A stretch of 39,999 nucleotides of DNA from a virus, in IMG/VR virus record IMGVR_UViG_3300028831_000274, positions 1 to 39,999 of that record. One strand, written 5' to 3'. The position numbers and the translations under genes are program-made. How positions within the stretch are numbered: position 1 is the stretch's first letter; each line of letters begins with the position of its first letter. Positions 7,391 through 15,389 of the stretch are shown one piece after another. The notes beneath the pieces are model-generated. The model made no database searches. It saw nothing but the letters and a program-made list of their open reading frames with translations, and was not told the DNA's origin.

Positions 7391-7986
7391 TATACCACCG
7401 TAAGGTTACCAACTGCGCCCACAACGTTCCAGGTGGCATTGGCTGTCATGCACACTAAGAAAACAGTATCGCGTGTTGCTGTAGAAGCTAGAGATCCACC
7501 AGTACCAGAAGTAGTTGAAGAAGTTCCGAAGAAAATCTGATTACCAGCATTCTGGGCCACTTTCCAGCCTGTCGCGTTGTTGATTCCAGTCACGGCAACC
7601 ATGTCACCGACGGCTGAAGTAGAGGGTAGTGTGACTGTAACGAGACCTGCGTTATTGGCTATGTAACCATTGTTAACGGCAGCTGCTTGGGAAGTGCCTG
7701 TTACGACTGTCCATGTCAAGCCAGAGCCTGTGGCATTGATGGTTATAGAGCCAGCTCCATTCGTAATACTGACACCCGTACCGGCCGTAAGTGTTGCAGC
7801 CGTTGGATCAGCCCCAGTATTACCTATAGCTAATTGACCATTCGTCAATGCTAAAGAGGTAATCCCGTTCGATGCTGCCCCTATGAGAAGATCGTGTTGA
7901 GTTACTGTTACCCCAGTGAAAGTGCCTGCCCCATCATACTTGACTAAGCCCGCAGCACTAATATTTACTACGTTATTCGTTGCCAT
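7390..7986 (-). CDS. Tail adhesin-like protein C
   Basis: 198 aa. It starts M-A-T-N-N-V like A and B and keeps a shortened H-D-L-L-I-G-A-A-S-N-G-I segment. From about residue 95 it has a different domain (V-T-L-P-S-T-S-A-V-G-D, then V-A-Q-N-A-G-N-Q-I-F-F-G) shared with the 209-aa protein encoded upstream. It is thus a chimera linking the two families in this array. Confidence 0.68.
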   Translation of the reverse strand: MATNNVVNISAAGLVKYDGAGTFTGVTVTQHDLLIGAASNGITSLALTNGQLAIGNTGADPTAATLTAGTGVSITNGAGSITINATGSGLTWTVVTGTSQAAAVNNGYIANNAGLVTVTLPSTSAVGDMVAVTGINNATGWKVAQNAGNQIFFGTSSTTSGTGGSLASTATRDTVFLVCMTANATWNVVGAVGNLTVV

Positions 7987-7995
7987 CCTTGACTC

Positions 7996-8625
7996 CTATG
8001 CGATTGTGGGATTGCCCACCGCTGTTAAAATTTCAAACTCTAAGTTATTTGTCACACAAATGATTTGTACTGCATCTTTTACTTGAGTGGCTATCACAGT
8101 ACCAGTCACCCCCGCTGTCGTTGTCTGGAAGCCAAGAGAAATCGTTTGTGCGGCATTTTGTGCAATAGTCCATAAGTTGCCTATGCCTTTAACCCAATAT
8201 TCATCACCAACCGTCGCAGCTGGCGGAAGAATAAAATCAACTGCTCCCGCACCTTTGCATATATAGCCTGTCATGGGAGCAAAGGTCACAGGATTATCAG
8301 CACTCGTGACAACGATCCATGTAAAGCCAACTCCTCCACTGAGAGAAACAAAACCATTAGCATCAACAGTGAAAGTGGAAGAATCAAAGCTGGCTAGCCC
8401 AGCATTATTTGCATTCGATGATCCAGTAGCCTGAGTCAATTGAACAATGGTAGTAATAGTATTCCCAGAACCAGTTGTATGAACCGGAGTGGTGCCTGCT
8501 GCTTGAGTAGAACCAAAAATGTTTAATGTATTAAAAATCGGGATTGCAGAACCAACATCAGCAATGAAGTTCGTAGGGATCTGAGGAAAACCTCCTTCAA
8601 TGTCTACTATACCCGCTTGACTCAT
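7996..8625 (-). CDS. Tail adhesin-like protein D
   Basis: 209 aa. The C-terminal half (I-L-P-P-A-A-T-V-G-D-E-Y-W-V-K-G, then I-A-Q-N-A-A-Q-T-I-S-L-G) is homologous to that of protein C. The N-terminal half contains A-G-L-A-S-F-D-S-S-T-F-T-V-D-A-N-G-F-V-S-L, similar to the repeats in the 660-aa spike. The start overlaps the stop of the coiled-coil gene (TAATG). Probably a tail-fibre or tip subunit. Confidence 0.66.
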   Translation of the reverse strand: MSQAGIVDIEGGFPQIPTNFIADVGSAIPIFNTLNIFGSTQAAGTTPVHTTGSGNTITTIVQLTQATGSSNANNAGLASFDSSTFTVDANGFVSLSGGVGFTWIVVTSADNPVTFAPMTGYICKGAGAVDFILPPAATVGDEYWVKGIGNLWTIAQNAAQTISLGFQTTTAGVTGTVIATQVKDAVQIICVTNNLEFEILTAVGNPTIA

Positions 8626-9335
8626 TATTCTCCCTTCAGTTTATTAATCTGGGTATATAAGTCCTCGATATGCTTCTGAAGTACAAAATTGGCTCGATGT
8701 AAAATACGGTTTTCCTTTTTGAATCCATCTATCTCAATGCGAAAACAATCTAAAGTGAGCCTCATTTCTTCCCTGATCTGAGGCCATTCACTAGGTTTTT
8801 CAGCAATTTCCTTTCTCAATGCCGCATCTTTGGCATCGAGGGCGTTGTAAATTCGCTTTACATCGTTTTCCTGATTTTGCTTAAGCGTCCGTGTTTCTTC
8901 TTTACGTACCTCAATTTCACTGTCCAATAGCTTTTTCGTCTCTATGAGGTCATCATGACTGGCTAATTCTTGATAAATGCTTTGAATACTGGAATCTAAT
9001 GACTCTTCCATGAAGGCGATGTTTTGGCGAAAGTCTCCTATGAGAGCAAAGGCACTCTTATATCTTTCATCCATGTCCCTTCTATGATTTTCTATTTCGA
9101 TCTGAATAGTTTTACATATAGAGCCTATTTCAGCTTTATATGCCTTAAAGCTAAGGTCTATGTCTTTGCCAGAATAAGCCAGTTTTTCAAGAGCTTGATT
9201 GGTTTCATAAATGAAATCTTTATTATTTTGTAAGACTTGAGCTGTGCTTTTTTCCACTTCTGTTGCCAAACGCGCCTTCACTTCTTGTTCAACGCGTAAG
9301 GCAACAGGTGATTTCTTATCCGTAAATGAGCTCAA
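8625..9335 (-). CDS. Coiled-coil tail-associated protein
   Basis: 236 aa, almost entirely helical with heptad-like spacing of hydrophobics from about residue 10 to the end and many Glu/Lys/Arg. There is no signal peptide or membrane segment. It sits among tail-fibre genes, overlapping its upstream neighbour by 20 nt and its downstream neighbour by a TAATG. A fibre-stalk, assembly chaperone or trimerising role is suggested by position and structure only. Confidence 0.6.
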   Translation of the reverse strand: MSSFTDKKSPVALRVEQEVKARLATEVEKSTAQVLQNNKDFIYETNQALEKLAYSGKDIDLSFKAYKAEIGSICKTIQIEIENHRRDMDERYKSAFALIGDFRQNIAFMEESLDSSIQSIYQELASHDDLIETKKLLDSEIEVRKEETRTLKQNQENDVKRIYNALDAKDAALRKEIAEKPSEWPQIREEMRLTLDCFRIEIDGFKKENRILHRANFVLQKHIEDLYTQINKLKGE

Positions 9336-9651
9336 TATACACCGACCCGCTCGTGGCTGCTGTGGATTGCTTTACATACATCTGCGTCCCAATTCCCAGT
9401 AAAAAACCATCATCGATATTCGGATTCATATTGCTCTGAATATCAAATAGTTTAAAACCGCCAGCCCCGACAATTAATTTTCCGTCTGAATTCGATGAAT
9501 CATCTGAAAAAATCATATCGCCGTTGGTGAGATTTGTTATGCAAATTATCCGGGGAGCAATAGTAAAAGGGCTTCCAACCGGTGCATAGGTCCCAGATAT
9601 ACCTCCATGAGCAAGAGTCCGAAGAGTATCAAACTGAGCACGATAAGCCAT
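9316..9651 (-). CDS. Small beta-rich virion protein
   Basis: 111 aa. It has the pattern M-A-Y-R-A-Q-F-D-T-L-R-T-L-A ... I-S-G-T-Y-A-P-V-G ... F-S-D-D-S-S-N-S-D-G-K ... F-K-L-F-D-I-Q-S-N-M-N. I recall this kind of protein from metagenomic podovirus tail modules, without a defined function. It is predicted to be beta-rich and soluble. Likely a tail accessory or fibre-base protein, given its place between two fibre genes. Confidence 0.6.
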   Translation of the reverse strand: MAYRAQFDTLRTLAHGGISGTYAPVGSPFTIAPRIICITNLTNGDMIFSDDSSNSDGKLIVGAGGFKLFDIQSNMNPNIDDGFLLGIGTQMYVKQSTAATSGSVYIELIYG

Positions 9652-9667
9652 AGTAACCTCATTATCA

Positions 9668-10612
9668 TTAATTTATAATCAACCAATTAACTGTCGATGT
9701 ATCTAAATTGCTTGAAGAAACAATATCAAATGATGTTGCTGCTACAATGTTAGCAACAGACAATACACCCTGCGTTCCCCCTGCTGTTGCTGCCGAGAGG
9801 AAAATTTTTGATGATGCCGTCACTGCTGTTGTGCTTATTGTAATAGCTCCGGCCGTCATAGCTGCTGAAGTACCAATAGAAGCATTAGATCCTGTAGCAA
9901 TGGAAAGTTTATTTCCGGCAGTACCTAAAACTAAGTCGCCATTTGTGGCTGTAATAGCTCCCAAAGTAGCTGTTAAAGTTGTAGTCGTGGTTAATGAACC
10001 AGTGACCGCTGTATTACCTGTGGCATTACCAATATTAACTGCGCCTGTGCCTCCTGTACCAATTGTCGTTACGCCCGCACCTGTGACATTTAGATGTACT
10101 GTGCCAGTAGCTGTTAAGTCAGTAAATGTACCGGCACCTGGAGTAGTTCCGCCAATAGCGCCTGGAGCAGCTAAACGAGCAGTTAAACTTGCTGGCGTTA
10201 CGGCTACTGTGGCATCTGTACCCGTGACAGATTGAGCATTGGTTGATGTGGCCAGAGTTCCGCGTTGTGATGTGGTGGCTTGCTCTATTGCAAAAGTAAT
10301 CGTACCAGCAGTACCTGTTGTGGATATACCATCCGCTGCTGTGCCCAAAAGATCTATATTTCCTGCCACTGGAACGATAGCTCCTTGAGAATCGCCTGTG
10401 AGAGTATCTACAGCACCTGTTGAACCTGAACCCATCGAGATCCAGATGGTCCCAGACCACTGATAACTAGCATCATTGGTTTCATCTAGCCAGAATTGGC
10501 CTGGAGGATAAGCTTTGTCTCCGCTATTCGGAGCCCTTTGTGCTATAGTTAAATCTGGTGGTGCAATGGCGCGTACGCCTTTATATTGTAATGGGGATTT
10601 TCCTTGAGCCAT
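9668..10612 (-). CDS. Repetitive tail-fibre protein
   Basis: 314 aa. The N-terminus resembles that of the 660-aa spike (S-P-L-Q-Y-K-G-V-R..., W-L-D-E-T-N-D-A-S-Y-Q-W-S-G-T-I-W). It is followed by low-complexity Thr/Ala/Gly/Ser repeats such as G-N-A-T-G-N-T-A-V and G-T-I-T-F-A. The composition suits a fibrous shaft. It begins the tail-fibre block. A plus-strand membrane-protein island lies immediately upstream of it (10.7-11.3 kb). The antisense strand has a long open frame that I regard as a composition artefact. Confidence 0.68.
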   Translation of the reverse strand: MAQGKSPLQYKGVRAIAPPDLTIAQRAPNSGDKAYPPGQFWLDETNDASYQWSGTIWISMGSGSTGAVDTLTGDSQGAIVPVAGNIDLLGTAADGISTTGTAGTITFAIEQATTSQRGTLATSTNAQSVTGTDATVAVTPASLTARLAAPGAIGGTTPGAGTFTDLTATGTVHLNVTGAGVTTIGTGGTGAVNIGNATGNTAVTGSLTTTTTLTATLGAITATNGDLVLGTAGNKLSIATGSNASIGTSAAMTAGAITISTTAVTASSKIFLSAATAGGTQGVLSVANIVAATSFDIVSSSNLDTSTVNWLIIN

Positions 10613-10691
10613 AGACGTCCCTCCTTGGACAATTCAAATATTTTCTTTACATTTAACACAAAATGGATCTTATGTATAGAATTTATTTTAT

Positions 10692-10720
10692 TTGACGTAA
10701 AATAAGAGGAATGGTAAAGT
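10692..10720 (+). promoter_or_regulatory. Sigma70-like promoter of the plus-strand island
   Basis: -35 TTGACG (10692-10697), 17-bp spacer, -10 TAAAGT (10715-10720) with TG at 10712-10713 (extended -10). Transcription would start near 10727, just before the AAGGAG of the first island gene. It directs transcription opposite to the surrounding late genes. Confidence 0.6.
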
Positions 10721-10740
10721 GTTTCTAACAAGGAGAAAAA

Positions 10741-10827
10741 ATGACTCCATGGTATATTCCCGTAATGATGTTAATAGTATATGCACTCTTTATGTTTGGC
10801 ATATTAAATGTAAATTATTTTTTTTAA
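10741..10827 (+). CDS. Single-membrane-span microprotein
   Basis: 28 aa, nearly all one hydrophobic helix (I-P-V-M-M-L-I-V-Y-A-L-F-M-F-G-I-L). AAGGAG lies 7 nt upstream of the ATG. First gene of a four-gene plus-strand island inside the minus-strand late block, 21 nt behind the promoter -10. A holin-like, anti-holin or membrane accessory role is possible. There is no family evidence. Confidence 0.5.
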   Translation: MTPWYIPVMMLIVYALFMFGILNVNYFF

Positions 10828-10840
10828 ACAAGAGGTAAAA

Positions 10841-11032
10841 ATGACTTCGATAAAACCTTTAATTGAATTGCAATCTTTAATAAAACAAGTAAAAAATATG
10901 GATTTGCCTAAATATAATAAAGAAAAGATTATAAAAACTATTGAGTTTGAAATGTCTTTAATTGAATATGAGATTATTAAAGAATTAGGAACAATAGCGT
11001 ATAAAGAAATGTTAGAGAATGGAGTAGAATAA
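10841..11032 (+). CDS. Hypothetical helical protein of the island
   Basis: 63 aa, helical, charged, without a membrane segment. AAGAGGT precedes the ATG. It lies 13 nt after the microprotein and 0 nt before the next gene, so one transcript is likely. Not recognised. Confidence 0.6.
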   Translation: MTSIKPLIELQSLIKQVKNMDLPKYNKEKIIKTIEFEMSLIEYEIIKELGTIAYKEMLENGVE

Positions 11033-11263
11033 ATGGAATTTTTCAAAAAACATGTTGATACAATATTCATTCTTGGTGCTATCATTACATCCATGTTATG
11101 GATGAATATGAAATTTAATCAAGTAGACAAGGAATTTTTTTCATTGAAATCTGAATTTGATCAACGTTTTGCTAATGTAGACAAAGAAATGGCAATAATT
11201 AAAACGGTTTTAATAATGAAAAACATTATGCCTTCAGAATTAGCTATAAAAGAGGAAAAATAA
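11033..11263 (+). CDS. Membrane-anchored coiled-coil protein of the island
   Basis: 76 aa. Residues about 8-25 (I-F-I-L-G-A-I-I-T-S-M-L-W-M) are a transmembrane helix. The rest is a short coiled coil with E-F-D-Q-R-F-A-N-V-D-K-E-M. This layout is common for small phage membrane accessory proteins and resembles XhlA-type lysis accessories in outline only. It begins immediately after the previous stop, with GAGAATGGAG as ribosome binding region. Confidence 0.6.
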   Translation: MEFFKKHVDTIFILGAIITSMLWMNMKFNQVDKEFFSLKSEFDQRFANVDKEMAIIKTVLIMKNIMPSELAIKEEK

Positions 11264-11265
11264 AA

Positions 11266-11322
11266 ATGGAATATATCATAGCTTTTTTTGTACTTTTAGC
11301 GATTAATCTATGGCTTGATTGA
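11266..11322 (+). CDS. Possible 18-aa membrane microprotein
   Basis: 18 aa, one hydrophobic stretch (I-I-A-F-F-V-L-L-A-I). GAGGAAAAA lies upstream and the start is 2 nt after the previous stop. It overlaps the 3' end of the 581-aa minus gene by 20 nt. Very short, so uncertain, but it continues the pattern of the island. Confidence 0.35.
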   Translation: MEYIIAFFVLLAINLWLD

Positions 11323-13048
11323 GATCAATATCTTCATCTTCTTTTTCAAGATAGTCATTCATTTGATTAATCACAGCACCCATAGCTTTGGGGGATTGTA
11401 CCTTAAGAGCGTGCATCCCTCTAATCATAAGATTTTGGAATTTTGGATCAGTCAATGATTTTTCCACTAATTTCCGAGCAGCTGCTTCTCCTATTTTAGC
11501 CCCAACTACGGTCATAAATGTCTCAGGGCTATAAGCATTCTTAAATAAATAATATCCAACTGTTAAAGCATTAGAAACTTTTGTTCCTAAGAGACTTGTA
11601 GCTTTCCAGGCTTTGTCGAAATCCTTAACTTCTTTGCCTACTTTGGCAATTTGCTGTAAATTTCTTGTTTGGTCAGTTCCTAGAACTTCCTCAAAAAGCT
11701 TTATGTTATCTTTCTTATCGAATATTTTGGACATTCCTTTATAGTTTATACCTTCTTGACCTGTCACTTTGGCCAAAAGATCATTGATTTCTTCAGCCTT
11801 ATAGGCTTTTTGGATGCCTTTATTTACCTTTTCAAATTCTTCTGCGAATTCAACTCCTTCTTTCCCAGATCCTTTAAAACTGTCTTTGATGCCATTTCTA
11901 ACCTGAGTAAGTAAGCGGTCTTTTTGAGATCTATCAATCCATTTACCAGCTTTTCCTAATTCTTTGTAAAAATTCATATAATTTTCAGCTGTAGGATTTT
12001 TGTCAGCGGCTATTTTAGCTTTATTTAAACGTTTGATAAACGCATTTGTCTCATCACTTACGCCTAAATTGTTTTTTAGTTGATCAACCACATTATTTAT
12101 GGAATCTTTGAATGGCTTTGAATTTTTTATAGGAATATTTTTAGCTTTGTCTGCTAAAATACCATAAGCATCAGATGCAACTTCATGGACATAATCAATG
12201 CCTTTCCCGATACCAGGTATTTCTTGGACTAGAATATCATTGACAAGACGATCAGATTTTTCCGCAAAATTCTCAAAAGCTTTTTCAGTGTTTTCGCTTT
12301 TAAATCCACGAATATTCCATTTTTTTCCTTTCGAGGCACGATTCAAAGCTAAGCCAATTTCTTTATCGGCATAACCTAGTTTGCGGAGGGTATCAATTTC
12401 TTTCTGGGCATTTGCTTTTGCCGCTTCTAATCCTCCTTTGATTACTCCTTTGGAAGGCGTAGCCAACATCGCGACTATTTCGGCAGCTGCAACAGTCAAA
12501 GGATCGCCCCCAGCTTCTTCAGCCGTTTGTCCAGCTACCCCACCTACAATAGCGGGAAGAATATTACCTCCAGAGCCATACAGATCGCCGATGCGTTTGC
12601 CATAGCGTCCACCTTTATTCTTTGGCTCTCCAGGACCTCCAAGGAATTCGATGGCATGTTTAACATTTTCTTTATTTGGAAAGTTTGCGGCAATGAAATC
12701 ATCACCTAAACCATATGTTTCTGCAATGGAAGGCTCATAATTTTGATCTTCTTTAAACTTTTGTTTAACATCTTCTTCTAATTTTTCTCTTCCAGCTGAG
12801 TTGGCCAGTTGGGCTGCTTCTCCAAGCCCTCCCACCAAAGATGAAATAGTATTTTTGAGAAATTGTTTACCCGCATCTTTGACATTTTGACCGAAGGAAG
12901 ATTCTTCGTCTTCTTGTTCAATGTCCTTAGAAGAACCAACTTTTCTGAATTCGTCCAATGGGTCTTCTTCTTTTTTTTGTTCAGAACCCACTTGCCTAAA
13001 CTGGGCCAAAGGATCATAATCTTGAGAAATGCCTTGATTTATGTTCAT
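11303..13048 (-). CDS. Internal virion (DNA-ejection) protein, 581 aa
   Basis: The N-terminus carries two copies of a D-P-L-x-x-F-R-x-V-G-S motif (around residues 12 and 30), as seen in capsid-packaged ejection proteins. A Gly-rich hydrophobic stretch (about 160-180, I-V-G-G-V-A-G-Q-T-A-E-E-A-G-G) could insert in membranes. The remainder is a long helical region of Lys/Glu-rich segments. With the 431-aa and 235-aa proteins upstream it forms a three-protein set in the position of P22 gp7/gp16/gp20. Its start overlaps the 431-aa gene by 4 nt. No muralytic motif is seen. Confidence 0.68.
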   Translation of the reverse strand: MNINQGISQDYDPLAQFRQVGSEQKKEEDPLDEFRKVGSSKDIEQEDEESSFGQNVKDAGKQFLKNTISSLVGGLGEAAQLANSAGREKLEEDVKQKFKEDQNYEPSIAETYGLGDDFIAANFPNKENVKHAIEFLGGPGEPKNKGGRYGKRIGDLYGSGGNILPAIVGGVAGQTAEEAGGDPLTVAAAEIVAMLATPSKGVIKGGLEAAKANAQKEIDTLRKLGYADKEIGLALNRASKGKKWNIRGFKSENTEKAFENFAEKSDRLVNDILVQEIPGIGKGIDYVHEVASDAYGILADKAKNIPIKNSKPFKDSINNVVDQLKNNLGVSDETNAFIKRLNKAKIAADKNPTAENYMNFYKELGKAGKWIDRSQKDRLLTQVRNGIKDSFKGSGKEGVEFAEEFEKVNKGIQKAYKAEEINDLLAKVTGQEGINYKGMSKIFDKKDNIKLFEEVLGTDQTRNLQQIAKVGKEVKDFDKAWKATSLLGTKVSNALTVGYYLFKNAYSPETFMTVVGAKIGEAAARKLVEKSLTDPKFQNLMIRGMHALKVQSPKAMGAVINQMNDYLEKEDEDIDLNQAID

Positions 13049-14340
13049 GTTAATGTCGCCAATTTTTGCTTTTCTAATACTCTTACTTTATTGTTGGGCA
13101 CGTGCAAAGGGTTTCTGTCTTTATCATACATCAAAGTAAAGCCTTTAGGCACAGATTTAATCATTCGGTATTCCAATTCATTTTTCTTAACTTCTTCAGC
13201 TATTTTTTGAGATTGAATTCGAAATTCATCATTCACTTTGGCTTGTAATCTTTCGGGAATTACTCCCTCATTGTTTTGGACAATTTGATTTGTTATATCC
13301 GCATATAATTTACCATATCTTAAAGCTAAATTTTCTTTTCTAATAATTCTTGCGTTAGCTTCTTTAGAGAAATTAGGATTTATAGTGGCATCAACGAAAA
13401 ATTTGAATTCTTCTCGAGACATTTGAGATCCCACAACGGCTTTCATATTTTCATTTTTAATCACATCTTTAGCAATCGAAGTAAATTCTCTTCTTCCATC
13501 GGAAGTTAATCCAACCAGTCCTGCTCTTTCCAAAGCTTGATCATAAAGAGATCCAGTGGCTCCTTCTTCATTGAGGGCTTCAGCTTGTTGCATTGTTTTT
13601 TCTTTAGAAAGTAATTTTGGGATTTGATCAATTTGATCATTATAAAATTTTATATCTTCTTTTGCTTGTTCTCCTGCTAAAACTTCTTGTCGTTTTTGAC
13701 CCGGTTTTCCCTCTTCGATATATGGTTTCATTACAGAATCAATATTTTCTTTAGACACTAAATTATTCCTAAGCATTTTTTGCTTATCGGCGTTAGAAGC
13801 TTTTTCAAATTCTGGACTATCCTCTACTTCTTGAATTCTTCTAAGTTGATCTTCATTTATAGGTCTATCAGCTTGATTCGTTTTACCTTCCTTGGGAGGC
13901 CGTGAGATCTGCTCACCCATCTTTGGATCATCTTCATAAGCGGCCAATGAGCCAGGAGGAAGATTTCTCCTTTGCTCAATATCAGAGATCTTCTGTTTAT
14001 TCGTCTCTTTTTCTTGAAGCTTTTTATTTTTTTCCAATTCTTTCTTTAGCTGTTTTTCAGTATGCTTCTGAAGCTTTTCATTTATACCAGCTACAGTAGT
14101 TAAATCGCTAATGGCATTAACCTTCGTGGCATTGCTGATCTTGGGATTGGATCTTATAGCCTGAATCTTTTGCTCAATGCCCATGCCTTCTTCTTTGTAT
14201 TTCTCATAGATGCTGGCAAGTTCATCAGATTCTTTATTTCGTCTCAGCCCTTCAGCATAGCCTTCCACTATTCTTTCTAGATTGGTTGGCTGCGTTCTAG
14301 GTTTAGGTGATAGATCTAAAACTCTGGGTCCTTCTGGCAT
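13045..14340 (-). CDS. Internal virion (DNA-ejection) protein, 431 aa
   Basis: Strongly helical and charged, with long Lys/Glu/Gln coiled-coil stretches (about residues 80-125) and no membrane segment or known enzyme motif. It lies between the glycine-zipper protein and the 581-aa protein, overlapping the latter by 4 nt. Position and composition match ejection proteins that leave the head with the DNA. The ATG is preceded by AGGAGG, giving a clear start. Confidence 0.62.
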   Translation of the reverse strand: MPEGPRVLDLSPKPRTQPTNLERIVEGYAEGLRRNKESDELASIYEKYKEEGMGIEQKIQAIRSNPKISNATKVNAISDLTTVAGINEKLQKHTEKQLKKELEKNKKLQEKETNKQKISDIEQRRNLPPGSLAAYEDDPKMGEQISRPPKEGKTNQADRPINEDQLRRIQEVEDSPEFEKASNADKQKMLRNNLVSKENIDSVMKPYIEEGKPGQKRQEVLAGEQAKEDIKFYNDQIDQIPKLLSKEKTMQQAEALNEEGATGSLYDQALERAGLVGLTSDGRREFTSIAKDVIKNENMKAVVGSQMSREEFKFFVDATINPNFSKEANARIIRKENLALRYGKLYADITNQIVQNNEGVIPERLQAKVNDEFRIQSQKIAEEVKKNELEYRMIKSVPKGFTLMYDKDRNPLHVPNNKVRVLEKQKLATLT

Positions 14341-14357
14341 AATTACCTCCTAATAGA

Positions 14358-15065
14358 CTAACCGAATAATTTGGGATTAACGCCACCACCAGAGCTAATT
14401 CCCCCTGTATTAATGCCACCACCCCCTCCGCCTGCATTATTCTTGAGGTAAGTTGATAGCCAATCTCCGGCATCCTTTCCAAGTCCACCGATGATACTAT
14501 CGAACATCCCAGGCTCCTCTTCTTCTGGCTTTTCATAATCAAATGTCTGACGATCTAGAATATCTCTGATAGCATCTCTTTTGGCTTCACGAGCTTCTTG
14601 TTGACCCTTATAGATATATTTCGCTCTCTGAGCATTGAGACTTTCATTGACATCTCGGCCAGCCTTAGAAAGGGCATCGGCACTATAAGAGCTGTTCATT
14701 AGATTGCTTTGTCGATAAGCTCCAGTAATGGTGGGAGCGGTCTTTTCCTCGAAGTTTCTGTTGGCATATCGGGCTATCGTCTCATCAAAGACCTTGTTGG
14801 CACCTTCTTCATCGAAATCATAGAGACCTGCATAAGGTCCTTGTCCCTCGAGAGACTGTCTATACCGGCCATATATTTCTTCTTGATACGGATCAAGTCT
14901 ACTTATTTTTTTAGGCTTTTTCTTTTTTTTACCACCACCCCCAAAGAGACCAGTTATACCTCCGATAGCGCCTCCAGCAATTGTGCCCACTGGACCAAAT
15001 TGTGAGCCCACATATGCTCCTGTCAAAGCCCCCGAGGCTGCCCCACCTGCATTTAATTTAACCAT
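14358..15065 (-). CDS. Glycine-zipper ejection protein, 235 aa
   Basis: Residues about 6-45 are a glycine-zipper membrane segment (G-G-A-A-S-G-A-L-T-G-A-Y-V-G-S, then G-T-I-A-G-G-A-I-G-G). A poly-Lys stretch, a helical body and a Gly-rich tail follow. This is the typical build of P22 gp7-type proteins that form the trans-envelope conduit. It is first of the three ejection genes in transcription order and directly follows the tail hub genes. Confidence 0.7.
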   Translation of the reverse strand: MVKLNAGGAASGALTGAYVGSQFGPVGTIAGGAIGGITGLFGGGGKKKKKPKKISRLDPYQEEIYGRYRQSLEGQGPYAGLYDFDEEGANKVFDETIARYANRNFEEKTAPTITGAYRQSNLMNSSYSADALSKAGRDVNESLNAQRAKYIYKGQQEAREAKRDAIRDILDRQTFDYEKPEEEEPGMFDSIIGGLGKDAGDWLSTYLKNNAGGGGGGINTGGISSGGGVNPKLFG

Positions 15066-15092
15066 AAAAACTCCCGATTATGTAAAGCTGCT

Positions 15093-15389
15093 TTACGTCG
15101 TTATAATTGTCCACACCACAATATCCGAACTTGTCCTAGAGGTCATAATCCAAGCACTATCAGTATCTGTGCGCACGTAAATGTCTCCGATCTCAAAGTT
15201 GCGGTTAAAGGGATCATTGGCCGGAGGATCGACATTTGGTTTAAACTGACCATCAGTGACATATTTCGATACTTTGGTATTTACCACCAATGCAGTGTTT
15301 GTATATGCCTCAGACAACTGACGCATTAAGTCTCTATTTTGGTCATAAAGCGCAGTACCCCAATTGAAATTTGTCACAAGTGTCGGCAT
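15093..15389 (-). CDS. Small virion-associated protein, 98 aa
   Basis: Soluble, beta-rich. It contains F-E-I-G-D-I-Y-V-R-T-D-T-D-S-A-W-I-M-T-S-R, a pattern reminiscent of small tail-accessory or fibre-attachment domains. The start shares a base with the stop of the 813-aa hub gene. Its position between hub and ejection proteins suggests a tail-needle or head-completion role, without direct sequence proof. Confidence 0.5.
   Translation of the reverse strand: MPTLVTNFNWGTALYDQNRDLMRQLSEAYTNTALVVNTKVSKYVTDGQFKPNVDPPANDPFNRNFEIGDIYVRTDTDSAWIMTSRTSSDIVVWTIITT

Noticed and set aside
9708-10235. 175-aa plus-strand frame antisense to the repetitive fibre gene
   Set aside because: Its Val/Ala/Pro composition is the mirror of the Thr/Ala/Gly repeats on the other strand, and no ribosome binding site precedes it.
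10119-10460. 113-aa minus-strand frame inside the fibre gene
   Set aside because: Composition rich in Ser/Arg/Tyr/His is a frame-shifted image of the repetitive fibre coding sequence.
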